This document shows positions 17,282-26,633 of a stretch of 64,000 bases of DNA, piece by piece. The translations under genes were made by a program, and so were the position numbers. Source of the DNA: Allomuricauda sp. (GTDB lineage: Bacteria > Bacteroidota > Bacteroidia > Flavobacteriales > Flavobacteriaceae); the NCBI GenBank assembly GCA_017795045.1, contig CP051244.1:2716767-2780766 (forward strand). The letters are read 5' to 3'. How positions within the stretch are numbered: the first letter of the stretch is position 1; every line of letters starts with the position of its first letter. Below the pieces are notes generated by a model. That model had not been told where the DNA came from and made no database searches. It saw only the letters and a program-made list of their open reading frames with translations.

Positions 17282-19693
17282 ATGAAACCTGACCCAAGCA
17301 CAAGCAACGATATTTCCTTCGACGATTTTCAATCCCAAATCCTTCAGGATTATGAGGTTGCGGTCACCAGTAGGGAATGTAGCCTGCTCGGAAGACGGGA
17401 AGTCTTATCGGGAAAAGCCAAATTTGGCATATTTGGGGACGGTAAAGAGTTACCACAACTGGCCATGGCAAGGGCCTTTCAGGACGGGGATTTTAGAAGT
17501 GGGTATTACCGGGACCAAACTTTTATGATGGCTCTTGGATACCTCAATCCAAAGGAATTCTTCCACGGCCTTTATGCCACTACCGATCTGGAAAAGGAAC
17601 CCATGAGTGCCGGAAGGCAAATGGGAGGGCATTTTGTGACCCACAGCCTTAACGAGGACGGCTCATGGAAAGATCTTACCAAGCAAAAGAACAGCAGTGC
17701 CGACATTTCATGTACCGCCGGACAAATGCCCCGTCTTTTGGGGTTGGCGCAGGCCTCAAAGATCTATCGTAATGTAAAGGAAATGGACCAGACCAACTTT
17801 TCCAACAACGGGAATGAGGTCGCTTGGGGCACCATTGGAAATGCTAGTACCAGTGAGGGACACTTTTTTGAGACGGTAAACGCCGCCGGGGTAATGCAGG
17901 TCCCCATGGTCATCTGCATTTGGGACGATGAATATGGCATTTCCGTACCCTCTGAATTCCATACCACCAAAGGGGATATTTCGGAAATGCTCAAAGGTCT
18001 GCAGCGTGATGAGCATGCCGCAGGATATGAAATATTAAAAGTCAAGGGATGGGATTATACCGCCCTGACCCATACTTTTGAAAATGCTTCGGACATAGCC
18101 CGGGACAACCATGTTCCCGTGCTTATCCACGTTACCGAACTCACCCAGCCGCAAGGACACTCCACTTCCGGTTCCCATGAACGATACAAATCTGCAGAAC
18201 GCTTGCAGTGGGAACGCGAAAATGATTGCAACAAGCGGTTCAGGGAGTGGATTCTGGAAAATGGGATCAGTACCGAGGAAGCACTCAAAAAAATGGAACG
18301 GGAAATAAAACAAAAAGTCCGGACCGCAAAAAAAGAGGCTTGGACCGAGTTTTTAAAACCGCATTTAATTGCCAAAAAACAGCTAGTACAATTACTGTCC
18401 AATGCTGCAGAGAAGAGTCCGAACCGGGTTTTCATCAACAAAATCAAGAATGACCTGATTGCCGTTGATGAACCGCTCAAAAAAGATTTGGCCTCCAAGT
18501 CAAGAACGGCCCTCCGCTATCTTTTGGGAGAGAATACCCCCGAGAGACAACAGCTGCTTCAGTGGGTCCAGAGTTTTTTGGATGATTCCCAACCCAAGTA
18601 CAGCTCGCATCTACATAGTGAACTTGCCAATAATGCCACCCAAATTGAATCAGTGGCCCCCACCTACCCTGAACAAGTGGAAGAAGTTGATGGCCGTATC
18701 ATTTTACGGGACAATTTTGATGCACTGTTTACCAAATACCCCAAAACCATGGTCTTTGGGGAAGACACCGGAAACATTGGTGATGTGAACCAAGGATTGG
18801 AAGGTCTGCAAAAAAAGTTCGGAGAACTTCGCGTGGCCGATACGGGTATTCGGGAAACCTCCATTATAGGACAAGGTATTGGACTGGCTTTGAGAGGATT
18901 AAGACCTATAGCTGAAATTCAATATTTAGACTATATCCTTTACGGAATCCAGACGTTGAGCGATGATTTGGCATCTTTGATGTACAGAACCGTTGGAAAA
19001 CAGAAAGCACCGTTGATTGTCCGCACCAGAGGGCATCGATTGGAAGGTATCTGGCACTCTGGGTCCCCAATGGGAGGTTTGATCCACCTGCTTCGAGGTA
19101 TGTACATTTTAACACCACGAAACATGACCCAAGCGGCAGGATTCTATAACACCTTACTCAAAAGTGACGAACCCGCCTTGATCATAGAGAGCCTCAATGG
19201 ATATCGTCTCAAAGAAAAAAAACCCTCCAACCTGGGAGAGTTTTGCACACCCATTGGACAAGTAGAGACTTTAAAAGAGGGAACGGATATCACGCTGTTG
19301 TCTTATGGCTCCACGTTACGAATTGTTGAAAAAGTAGCAAAGGAACTGTTGGAAGTGGGTATAGACGCCGAAGTAATCGATGCCCAATCCCTACTCCCGT
19401 TTGACTTGAACCATGATGTTGTGAAAAGTCTCCAGAAAACCAATCGCCTGTTGATTGTTGATGAAGATGTGCCAGGAGGATGTTCTGCCTATTTATTGCA
19501 GGAGATTTTGGAGAAACAGGGGGGATATCGCCATTTGGACAGCGCTCCTCAAACCTTGACTTCAAAGGCACATAGACCTGCCTATGCTTCGGACGGGGAT
19601 TATTTCTCCAAGCCCAATGCGGAAGACATCTTTGAAAAGGTCTACCAGATCATGAATGAAGCAGACCCCGCCTCCTTTCCAAGTCTTAGGTAA
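17282..19693 (+). CDS. Branched-chain 2-oxoacid dehydrogenase E1, fused alpha and beta subunits
   Basis: An 803-residue thiamine-diphosphate enzyme in which the E1 alpha and beta chains of the branched-chain 2-oxoacid dehydrogenase complex are one polypeptide, as is common in Bacteroidota. The alpha half holds the modified TPP motif (GNASTSEGHFFETVN, then WDDEYGISVP), preceded by RDQTFMMALG and GRQMGGHF. The beta half begins near residue 470 (FDALFTKYPKTMVFGEDTGNIGDVNQGLEGLQKKFG) and ends with the transketolase C-terminal domain (LLIVDEDVPGGCSAYL). The reaction is oxidative decarboxylation of the oxoacids of Val, Leu and Ile, supplying primers for branched fatty acids. It acts in the cytosol with E2 and E3, which are not in the window. 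It stands alone with its own promoter. Confidence 0.93.
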   Translation: MKPDPSTSNDISFDDFQSQILQDYEVAVTSRECSLLGRREVLSGKAKFGIFGDGKELPQLAMARAFQDGDFRSGYYRDQTFMMALGYLNPKEFFHGLYATTDLEKEPMSAGRQMGGHFVTHSLNEDGSWKDLTKQKNSSADISCTAGQMPRLLGLAQASKIYRNVKEMDQTNFSNNGNEVAWGTIGNASTSEGHFFETVNAAGVMQVPMVICIWDDEYGISVPSEFHTTKGDISEMLKGLQRDEHAAGYEILKVKGWDYTALTHTFENASDIARDNHVPVLIHVTELTQPQGHSTSGSHERYKSAERLQWERENDCNKRFREWILENGISTEEALKKMEREIKQKVRTAKKEAWTEFLKPHLIAKKQLVQLLSNAAEKSPNRVFINKIKNDLIAVDEPLKKDLASKSRTALRYLLGENTPERQQLLQWVQSFLDDSQPKYSSHLHSELANNATQIESVAPTYPEQVEEVDGRIILRDNFDALFTKYPKTMVFGEDTGNIGDVNQGLEGLQKKFGELRVADTGIRETSIIGQGIGLALRGLRPIAEIQYLDYILYGIQTLSDDLASLMYRTVGKQKAPLIVRTRGHRLEGIWHSGSPMGGLIHLLRGMYILTPRNMTQAAGFYNTLLKSDEPALIIESLNGYRLKEKKPSNLGEFCTPIGQVETLKEGTDITLLSYGSTLRIVEKVAKELLEVGIDAEVIDAQSLLPFDLNHDVVKSLQKTNRLLIVDEDVPGGCSAYLLQEILEKQGGYRHLDSAPQTLTSKAHRPAYASDGDYFSKPNAEDIFEKVYQIMNEADPASFPSLR

Positions 19694-19796
19694 ATCGGTT
19701 TTTGTCGAAAATATCGGTTAAGGACGTATATTTATGCATCATTGTTGCACCGATTAAAAACATAATTAATATTTTCACGTCTTTAAAATCCCCCAA

Positions 19797-20174
19797 ATGA
19801 AAAACAACACCTTAGTCCACTTGGGATTGGCACTGCTCCGAATAGTACCTTCAGTGTTTATGATTACCCATGGATATCCAAAACTTTTAAAACTCATCAA
19901 CGGGAATACAGAATTTGCCAACCCCTTTGGTATTGGTGAAGCCCCTTCCCTATTTTTGGCGGTCATCGGTGAATTTATTTGTCCGCTTTTAATGATCATT
20001 GGCTTTAAAACCAGGTGGGCCGCCATTCCAACCGCAATCACCATGGCTGTGGCCGCTTTTATGATCCATGGTGCCGACCCTTTCGGAACCAAGGAAAAAG
20101 CCCTACTCTATTTTGTGGTCTTTTTGGTCATTTTTCTTTTGGGGCCCGGTAAGTATAGTGTAGATAAGAAATAA
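19797..20174 (+). CDS. DoxX family membrane protein
   Basis: A 125-residue protein with four hydrophobic segments and the DoxX pattern: LLRIVPSVFMITHGYPKL at the start, then FLAVIGEFICPLLMIIGFKTRWAAIPTAITMAVA and YFVVFLVIFLLGPGKYS. DoxX proteins are inner-membrane proteins linked to redox or thiol stress in some bacteria; no precise role is known. It converges on holA, with 2 bp between the stop codons and no visible terminator. Confidence 0.85.
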   Translation: MKNNTLVHLGLALLRIVPSVFMITHGYPKLLKLINGNTEFANPFGIGEAPSLFLAVIGEFICPLLMIIGFKTRWAAIPTAITMAVAAFMIHGADPFGTKEKALLYFVVFLVIFLLGPGKYSVDKK

Positions 20175-20176
20175 CC

Positions 20177-21178
20177 CTAGATGATTTCCGAAAGGAGCTC
20201 TTTCAATAGATCGGCCTGATCCATATTATTGGCCCCGACCCCTTTTCCCTTTAAATCCAATTCGCGGAGACTGGACACGATACCACTTACCCGCTTCATG
20301 GGATAGTTTTTTGCGGCAACCGTATATTCCTTTACAAAGTAAGGGTTCACACCCAATACCTTGGCCACATTCCCGGGGGAATGGTCACTCAACCCATGAT
20401 ACTGCAACAATTGGGTAAAAAAGGTGTTCAAAAGGGTCACGGTAACCACAAAAGGGTTGTCCTTGGGGTTCTGGGCAAAATAATCAACGATTCGGGAAGC
20501 TTTGGCCACATCCCTTTCCCCAATGGCCTTCTTTAGCTCAAAGTTGTTGAAATCCTTACTGATACCAATATGCTCCTCGATGACCTCTGGGGTAATCTCC
20601 ATACTAGGGGATACCACCAAGGTCAATTTGTCCAATTCGTTATTGATTTTTCCCAAATCGGTTCCCAAAAACTCCACCAACAAGATACAGGCCTTGGGTG
20701 AAATCCTGTATTTTTTACTGGCCAAGGTCCTCCGTATCCATTCCGACACTTGGTTTTCATAAAGTTTTTTACTCTCGAAAAGCTCACCTTTCTTTTGAAT
20801 GGCCTTGTAAAGTTTTTTTCGCTTGTCCAGCTTCTTGTACTTGTAACAAATCACCAAGATGGTTGTAGGTTGGGGATTTTCGGCATAGGAAACCAGATTC
20901 TCTATGGTACGGGAAAGATGCTGGGCCTCCTTTACGATCACTACTTGGTATTCGGCCATCATGGGAAAACGTTTGGCATTGGCTACCACTTCATCCACAC
21001 TGGTGTCTTTTCCATACAGAACCATCTGGTTAAAACCCTTTTCATCCTCGGTAAGAACGTTGTCCGATATATACTTTGAAATCCTATCGATATAATAGGG
21101 CTCCTCCCCCATCAAAAAATAAATGGGTTTGGGGTTTCCCGCATCAATCTTAGCTACAATTTCCTTTATTCCGTCCAT
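20177..21178 (-). CDS. holA: DNA polymerase III subunit delta
   Basis: A 333-residue clamp-loader delta subunit, which opens the beta sliding clamp during replication. The opening GNPKPIYFLMGEEPYYIDRISKYI is typical, as are the interior VVIVKEAQHLS and the middle SPKACILLVEFLGTDLGKINNELDKL. It lacks a Walker A motif, as expected for delta. The neighbour on the other strand is an HsdR-N-like gene starting 28 bp away, so a divergent promoter must be squeezed into that gap. Confidence 0.9.
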   Translation of the reverse strand: MDGIKEIVAKIDAGNPKPIYFLMGEEPYYIDRISKYISDNVLTEDEKGFNQMVLYGKDTSVDEVVANAKRFPMMAEYQVVIVKEAQHLSRTIENLVSYAENPQPTTILVICYKYKKLDKRKKLYKAIQKKGELFESKKLYENQVSEWIRRTLASKKYRISPKACILLVEFLGTDLGKINNELDKLTLVVSPSMEITPEVIEEHIGISKDFNNFELKKAIGERDVAKASRIVDYFAQNPKDNPFVVTVTLLNTFFTQLLQYHGLSDHSPGNVAKVLGVNPYFVKEYTVAAKNYPMKRVSGIVSSLRELDLKGKGVGANNMDQADLLKELLSEII

Positions 21179-21205
21179 TCAGAAAAAAATCATCAAATTT
21201 GTCCA

Positions 21206-21652
21206 ATGCAGTCATTGAACTTTCCAGCGTATTCGTTCCGAATCAAAAATAGCCAAAATAGACACTACATTTTTGACGGTATCCGTAAAAAATTTGTAGT
21301 GCTCCAACCCGAGGAATGGGTGCGCCAACATGTGCTCCATTTTTTGGTCTTCACAAAAAATTACCCCAAAAGCCTCATCAATGTAGAGAAACAGTTGACC
21401 GTGAACCAATTAAAAAAACGGTATGATGTGGTGGTTTTCAATCCGGATGGGTCCATATTCCTGCTTGTGGAGTGTAAAGCACCCGAGGTGGCTATCGACC
21501 AATCCACCTTTGACCAAATAGCCCGATACAACCTTCAATTGCAATCCGATTACCTCATGGTGACCAACGGACTGGAGCATTACTATTGCGAAATGGACCA
21601 TACTGAGGAAAAATACAGGTTTTTAAAGGAAATTCCTGATTTTAGCCGTTAA
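21206..21652 (+). CDS. Stand-alone HsdR N-terminal-like (PD-(D/E)xK) protein
   Basis: A 148-residue single-domain protein resembling the N-terminal nuclease domain of type I restriction enzymes (HSDR_N_2). The likely active site is RYDVVVFNPDGSIFLLVECKAP, which gives the Asp and the ExK of the PD-(D/E)xK fold, followed by the Gln-containing helix FDQIARYNLQLQSDY. No HsdM, HsdS or motor domain is near, so this is not a restriction system. Proteins like this are seen next to holA in Bacteroidota genomes, which hints at a housekeeping nuclease, but the role is unknown. Confidence 0.72.
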   Translation: MQSLNFPAYSFRIKNSQNRHYIFDGIRKKFVVLQPEEWVRQHVLHFLVFTKNYPKSLINVEKQLTVNQLKKRYDVVVFNPDGSIFLLVECKAPEVAIDQSTFDQIARYNLQLQSDYLMVTNGLEHYYCEMDHTEEKYRFLKEIPDFSR

Positions 21653-21664
21653 TTTGCTGCCGTT

Positions 21665-22525
21665 TTGAAAGTCGCCGTAGTCATACTCAATTGGAATGGG
21701 GAAACCTTGCTGGAAAGGTTCCTTCCATCTGTTGTAAGCTATTCGCAAGGGGCGGACATTTATGTGGTGGACAATGCCAGCTCGGACGGTTCCGTAGCCT
21801 TTTTGAAAGATGCTTACCCAAATATCGGTATCATCCAAAATAAAGAGAACGGAGGGTTTGCCAAAGGGTACAATGATGGTCTGCAAACCATAGATGCAGA
21901 TATCTTTTGCCTGCTAAATTCAGATGTGGAAGTGACCCCCGGTTGGCTAGAACCTATTGTGGACTTGTTCCAGTCCCATTCTGACATTGCCATTGTACAG
22001 CCCAAAATTTTGGATCTGAACCGAAAGGACCATTTTGAATACGCTGGTGCTGCCGGAGGTTATATTGATATGTTGGGGTATCCATTCTGCCGAGGCAGAA
22101 TATTTCAAGCTTTGGAAAAGGATGAAGGCCAATATGATGATGTCAAGGAAATCTTTTGGGCCACTGGCGCCTGTATGTTCATTCGGCGAAATGTGTTTGA
22201 ATCACTCCATGGTTTTGATGAGGATTACTTTGCCCATCAAGAAGAAGTGGATCTCTGTTGGCGTGCCAAAAACGCTGGCCATAAAGTGTATTATGTGGGG
22301 CACAGCCATGTGTACCATTTGGGAGGTTCCACTTTAAAAAACATGAATCCCAAGAAAACCTTCCTCAATTTTAGGAACTCGTTGTATTCCATCACCAAGA
22401 ACCTTCCCCGGAAAAAAGCGTTTCCCATTATCTTCTTGCGCCTGATCTTGGATGGCATTGCGGCCCTGCGTTCTATTACTATGAAATATCTAACAATCCT
22501 TAAATTATACTCTGAACTATTATGA
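21665..22525 (+). CDS. Glycosyltransferase family 2 protein
   Basis: A 286-residue GT-A glycosyltransferase. The opening VAVVILNWNGETLLERFLPSV, the nucleotide-sugar segment VVDNASSDGSV and the DxD-type LNSDVEVTPGWLEP are the GT2 pattern, and the later FDEDYFAHQEEVDLCWRAKNAG is the acceptor-side motif of rhamnosyl-like GT2 enzymes. The last 40 residues contain a hydrophobic stretch that may sit on the membrane. The donor and acceptor are unknown. The start is the TTG at 21665: an in-frame stop lies five codons upstream and no ATG comes before the conserved strand. The stop overlaps the ATG of the OmpA gene (ATGA). Confidence 0.87.
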   Translation: MKVAVVILNWNGETLLERFLPSVVSYSQGADIYVVDNASSDGSVAFLKDAYPNIGIIQNKENGGFAKGYNDGLQTIDADIFCLLNSDVEVTPGWLEPIVDLFQSHSDIAIVQPKILDLNRKDHFEYAGAAGGYIDMLGYPFCRGRIFQALEKDEGQYDDVKEIFWATGACMFIRRNVFESLHGFDEDYFAHQEEVDLCWRAKNAGHKVYYVGHSHVYHLGGSTLKNMNPKKTFLNFRNSLYSITKNLPRKKAFPIIFLRLILDGIAALRSITMKYLTILKLYSELL

Positions 22526-23394
22526 AAAAAGTTTTTCTAGGAACATTGGCGATGACTGTTCTACTATCTTCTTGTGTATCATCAAAGAAGTACGCGGATT
22601 TGGAAGCCAAACAAAAAGAAACCCAAGATTTATTAAACTCTGCCACTGTTAAGTTGAACGACTGCTTGGAAGAAAAGGCAACGGCAGATTCAAGACTACA
22701 AACCCTTGAAGATCAAAACGCCTTCCTTAAGGCCAATAACCAAGAGCTCATCAACAACATGGGCAACTTGACCACCCTTACCACAAAAGGTGCCGAGAAC
22801 CTTGAAAAATCTTTGGAAAGCTTGCGTGAAAAAGACCTTACCATCAGAAAATTGCAAGATGCCGTTACAAGAAGGGATTCCGTTAACCTTTCTTTGGTAC
22901 AGAGCTTGAAAGGTGTGTTGGGCAACTTGGATGACGAAGACATTGAGATCAGTGTTGAAAAAGGTGTTGTATTCGTTTCCATTTCTGACAAACTATTGTT
23001 CAGAAGCGGTAGCTACAACGTAACCAGCGCTGCCAAGGAAGTGTTGGGCAAAGTGGCCAAGGTTGTAAACAACAAGCCTGACTTCGAATTTATGGTAGAA
23101 GGTCATACAGACAACGTACCTTACAGAAGCGGTGTTCTATTGGATAACTGGGATTTGAGTGCCAAAAGAGCAACTTCCGTGGTTCGTATCCTACAAAACG
23201 ATTTTGGTGTTGACCCAGCTAGGATGACTGCTGCCGGACGTAGCTACTACATTCCTTTGGTAAGCAACGAAACCTCTGCCAACAGAGCCAAAAACAGAAG
23301 AACCCGTATCGTGGTACTTCCAAAAATCGATCAGTTCTACAGCATGATCGAAGAAGGCATGAAAGATCCTGCCATCGGCGGAAGCGGAAAATAA
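22522..23394 (+). CDS. OmpA family lipoprotein with coiled-coil stalk
   Basis: A 290-residue envelope protein. A lipobox ends at Cys18 (LLSSC), so it is lipid-anchored; residues 22-130 are a heptad-rich coiled coil (YADLEAKQKETQDLL onwards); residues about 145-275 form an OmpA-like peptidoglycan-binding domain with FMVEGHTDNVPY and the diaminopimelate-binding NWDLSAKRATSVVRIL. It probably tethers the outer membrane to the cell wall. It is translationally coupled to the glycosyltransferase gene by a 4-nt overlap and followed by a terminator. A degenerate paralogue lies at 30079. Confidence 0.9.
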   Translation: MKKVFLGTLAMTVLLSSCVSSKKYADLEAKQKETQDLLNSATVKLNDCLEEKATADSRLQTLEDQNAFLKANNQELINNMGNLTTLTTKGAENLEKSLESLREKDLTIRKLQDAVTRRDSVNLSLVQSLKGVLGNLDDEDIEISVEKGVVFVSISDKLLFRSGSYNVTSAAKEVLGKVAKVVNNKPDFEFMVEGHTDNVPYRSGVLLDNWDLSAKRATSVVRILQNDFGVDPARMTAAGRSYYIPLVSNETSANRAKNRRTRIVVLPKIDQFYSMIEEGMKDPAIGGSGK

Positions 23395-23421
23395 GAAATC
23401 AGTGTATTACGCTGAATGAGA

Positions 23422-23447
23422 AAGCGACCCAAATGGGTCGCTTTTTT
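23422..23447 (+). terminator. Intrinsic terminator after the OmpA lipoprotein gene
   Basis: A 9-bp stem AAGCGACCC/GGGTCGCTT with an AAAT loop (23422-23443) followed by T residues. It ends the glycosyltransferase-OmpA unit and can also serve the convergent Sua5 gene through the A-rich other side. Confidence 0.85.
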
Positions 23448-23450
23448 ATT

Positions 23451-24071
23451 TTAAAAAATATCAAGTTCTCCTTTACCTTCACGCACCACTTCGGGAATAC
23501 CGGTTGAGACATCAATGACCGTGGAGGCCACATTGTCCCCATAGCCGCCATCAATGACCACATCTACCAAATTCTGCCATTTCTCATAAATAAGCTCAGG
23601 GTCTGTGGTATATTCCAAGATATCATCCTCATCACGGATGGAGGTGGACACAATGGGGTTGCCCAGTTCTGTGACCAATGCCCTTGCAATATTGTTATCG
23701 GGTACCCGTATCCCCACGGTTTTCTTTTTCTTGAAATCCTTGGGCAAATTATTGTTTCCCGGCAAGATAAACGTGTAAGGCCCTGGAAGCGTTCTTTTTA
23801 ATATTTTGAAGGTAGCGGAGTCTATCTGCCGTACATAATCCGATAAGTTGCTCAAATCCGCACAAACAAAGGACCAGTTGGCCTTTTCCAACTTTATACC
23901 CTTGATTCGGGCAATGCGTTGCAATGCCTTGGAGTTGGTAATGTCACAGCCAAGACCATATACCGTATCTGTTGGATAGATAATCAACCCTCCTTTTCTA
24001 AGTACATTGCCAATTTTCTCGACCTGTCTTGGGTTGGGATTTTCCTCATAAAGTTTAATGAACTCTGCCAT
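23451..24071 (-). CDS. L-threonylcarbamoyladenylate synthase family protein (Sua5/YciO/YrdC)
   Basis: A 206-residue YrdC-domain protein, the enzyme type that makes threonylcarbamoyl-AMP from Thr, bicarbonate and ATP for the tRNA t6A modification. The nucleotide-binding opening GGLIIYPTDTVYGLGCDITN, the KRTLPGPYTFILPG segment and the GIRVPDNNIARALV/IVSTSIR segment are characteristic. The C-terminal Sua5 domain is absent, so it is the short TsaC/YciO type; YciO-like proteins may have another role. The ATG at 24071 is preferred to a GTG two codons upstream. Confidence 0.85.
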   Translation of the reverse strand: MAEFIKLYEENPNPRQVEKIGNVLRKGGLIIYPTDTVYGLGCDITNSKALQRIARIKGIKLEKANWSFVCADLSNLSDYVRQIDSATFKILKRTLPGPYTFILPGNNNLPKDFKKKKTVGIRVPDNNIARALVTELGNPIVSTSIRDEDDILEYTTDPELIYEKWQNLVDVVIDGGYGDNVASTVIDVSTGIPEVVREGKGELDIF

Positions 24072-24169
24072 ATACACCTAGAAATGGCATTAATGCCAAT
24101 CCCAATGCAAGGTAACAAAGTTTACATTGAAAACATAAGCCTGAAAAAATGGGCAATGGATTATGAAAA

Positions 24170-26500
24170 TTAGTCCTTGATCACCTCCAGCTTTGCAAAA
24201 CGGAGCAATAGTTTTTTGATTCCGCCCTGCTCAAAAAGAATCTCCGCTTTCTTATCGTTCCCCACGCCTTCAATTTTCACGACCTTGCCCCTACCAAAGC
24301 GGGTATGGTTTACCAAAGTACCTTCTTCCAAGTCAGAATCCGCTACTTGATTGCTAGATGAAGGAGATGCCAAATCCGGTTTCAATTTTCTGAGTTTACG
24401 CAATTGATTTTCATTGGGGCGTTGCACACTCGGAGGCGTCCCATTACTTGGCTTCACCTGTCGCAGCTTGCTCTTGTCCACCTCACCAAAAATATTGGCA
24501 TTGATCATGGACTTATACCGATAGCCATCATTGACCGGGGTAAGGTTTTCCACATACTGTTCGTCTATCTCCTCCAAAAACCTACTGGGTTCAGCGTCAA
24601 TCAATTTTCCCCATCGGTACCTGTTTTGGGTATACGTGAGAAAAGCTTGTTTCTCGGCCCGGGTCAAGGCCACATAAAACAGTCGTCTTTCTTCTTCCAG
24701 TTCGCTTCGGGTGTTCATACTCATGGCCGATGGAAAGAGGTCTTCCTCCATTCCCACTACGTACACATAAGGAAACTCCAAGCCTTTGGCCAAGTGGATG
24801 GTCATTAAAGCCACCCTGTCATCGTCCCCCACATCCTTATCCATATCCGTGGCCAAGGCCACATCTTCCAAAAACTCGGAAAGGCTTCCCGTGGCGTCTG
24901 CCAGTTCCTTTTGTCCTTCCACAAAATCCTTTATACCGTTCAAAAGCTCTTCAATGTTCTCCATTCGGGCAATTCCCTCAGGGGTCCCATCTTTTTTGAA
25001 CTCCAACAGCAAACCGGTCTTCTTGGCCACATGTTCGGCCAAGGTAAACGCATCCGAACCTTCGTTCATGATCTGGAAACTCTTGATCATGGTCACAAAA
25101 TCCTGCAACTTACGCTTAGTTCCGGCATTAATACTCAAGTTGAGCTTCTCCAAATGCTCCATGACCTCATAGATGGAACGACCATAATGATTGGCCGCAA
25201 CAATGAGTTTGTCAATAGTGGTCTGCCCAATACCCCTGGCCGGAAAGTTGATGACCCGTTTTAGCGCCTCTTCGTCTTTGGGGTTCACAATCAACCGCAA
25301 ATAGGCAAGAACATCCTTGATTTCCTTGCGCTGATAAAACGAAAGCCCCCCGTAAATCCGATACGGGATATCACGTTTCCGAAGCGCATCCTCAATGGCC
25401 CTGGATTGCGAATTGGTACGGTACAGTACGGCAAACTCCCCATTCTGCATCTGATGCTGCATCTTGTTCTCAAAAATGGAACCTGCCACATACCGCCCCT
25501 CTTCCGCATCGGTGATACTGCGATGGATTATTATCTTATTCCCTGCATCATTGGAAGTCCACACCACCTTTTCCAACTGGTCCTTATTCTTTTCGATGAT
25601 GGAGTTGGCCGCATTGACAATGTTCTTGGTAGATCGGTAGTTTTGTTCCAATCGATAGACGGCAACATCATCATAATCCCTTTGGAAATTCAGGATGTTG
25701 CTGATGTTGGCCCCACGGAACGAATAGATACTCTGGGCATCGTCCCCCACCACACAAATATTTTGGTAACGGTCCGATAAAGCCTTTACAATTAGGTATT
25801 GTGAATGGTTGGTGTCTTGGTACTCATCCACCAATATGTAGCGGAACCGATCCTGGTATTTCATCAGAACCTCTGGGAAACGCGTCAACAACTCATTGGT
25901 ACGAAGCAAAAGATCATCAAAATCCATGGCCCCGGCCTTAAAACAACGGTCCACATAATTCTTATAGATTTCCCCCATCCGCGGACGCTTGGCCATGGCA
26001 TCGGCCTCTACCAATTCCGGATTTTGAAAATAAGCCTTTACCGTGATCAAACTGTTTTTGTAGGACGATATCCTGTTCTGGATTTGCTTGTACTTATAGA
26101 TGTCCTTATCCAACCCCATCTCCTTGATGATGGAAGCGATCAAACGTTGGGAATCCTGAGTATCGTAAATAGTGAAATTGCTCGGATACCCCAATTTATC
26201 TCCATCAAACCGCAACAACTTGGCAAAAACCGAGTGGAACGTTCCCATCCAAAGGTTTTTGGCCTCGGAGCTTCCCACAATATCCGCAATCCGCTTTTTC
26301 ATTTCACGAGCCGCCTTATTGGTAAAGGTCAAGGCCAGAATATTGAACGAATCCACTCCTTGATTCATCAAATGGGCTATACGGAAGGTCAGTACACGGG
26401 TCTTTCCAGAACCAGCACCGGCAATGACCATCAATGGACCGTCCTTGTGCAATACTGGAGCCCGTTGTGCATCGTTCAATTCATCCAAAAAAGTACTCAA
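24170..26500 (-). CDS. UvrD/PcrA-type superfamily 1A DNA helicase
   Basis: A 776-residue 3'-5' helicase. Motif I is VIAGAGSGKTRVL, motif II FRYILVDEYQDTN, motif III VVGDDAQSIYSFRGA, motif IV YRLEQNYRST, motif V VALMTIHLAKGLEFPYVYV and motif VI YVALTRAEKQAFL. After a disordered linker the C-terminus carries a Tudor-like domain (LVNHTRFGRGKVVKIE through LRFAKLEVIKD), as in PcrA/UvrD where it binds partners. It acts in excision and mismatch repair. The start is taken as TTG at 26500: an in-frame stop lies four codons further upstream and no ATG occurs in between, and the resulting LDELNDAQRAPVLHKDGP matches the usual opening. Confidence 0.94.
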   Translation of the reverse strand: MSTFLDELNDAQRAPVLHKDGPLMVIAGAGSGKTRVLTFRIAHLMNQGVDSFNILALTFTNKAAREMKKRIADIVGSSEAKNLWMGTFHSVFAKLLRFDGDKLGYPSNFTIYDTQDSQRLIASIIKEMGLDKDIYKYKQIQNRISSYKNSLITVKAYFQNPELVEADAMAKRPRMGEIYKNYVDRCFKAGAMDFDDLLLRTNELLTRFPEVLMKYQDRFRYILVDEYQDTNHSQYLIVKALSDRYQNICVVGDDAQSIYSFRGANISNILNFQRDYDDVAVYRLEQNYRSTKNIVNAANSIIEKNKDQLEKVVWTSNDAGNKIIIHRSITDAEEGRYVAGSIFENKMQHQMQNGEFAVLYRTNSQSRAIEDALRKRDIPYRIYGGLSFYQRKEIKDVLAYLRLIVNPKDEEALKRVINFPARGIGQTTIDKLIVAANHYGRSIYEVMEHLEKLNLSINAGTKRKLQDFVTMIKSFQIMNEGSDAFTLAEHVAKKTGLLLEFKKDGTPEGIARMENIEELLNGIKDFVEGQKELADATGSLSEFLEDVALATDMDKDVGDDDRVALMTIHLAKGLEFPYVYVVGMEEDLFPSAMSMNTRSELEEERRLFYVALTRAEKQAFLTYTQNRYRWGKLIDAEPSRFLEEIDEQYVENLTPVNDGYRYKSMINANIFGEVDKSKLRQVKPSNGTPPSVQRPNENQLRKLRKLKPDLASPSSSNQVADSDLEEGTLVNHTRFGRGKVVKIEGVGNDKKAEILFEQGGIKKLLLRFAKLEVIKD

Positions 26501-26633
26501 ACGCTCAGAAATTTAAAAGTAGGTGTGAAATTAGCCAATAATGGCCTCATGCTAAAATCAACCTATCAATATTTATAAACACGGAGGAGTTTTGAATTGA
26601 ATTGAATATATTTAGCAACTCAACTTTTTGCCA

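Noticed and set aside
21206..21652. The HsdR-N-like gene, considered as part of a restriction-modification or defence system.
   Set aside because: No methylase, specificity or motor genes are nearby.
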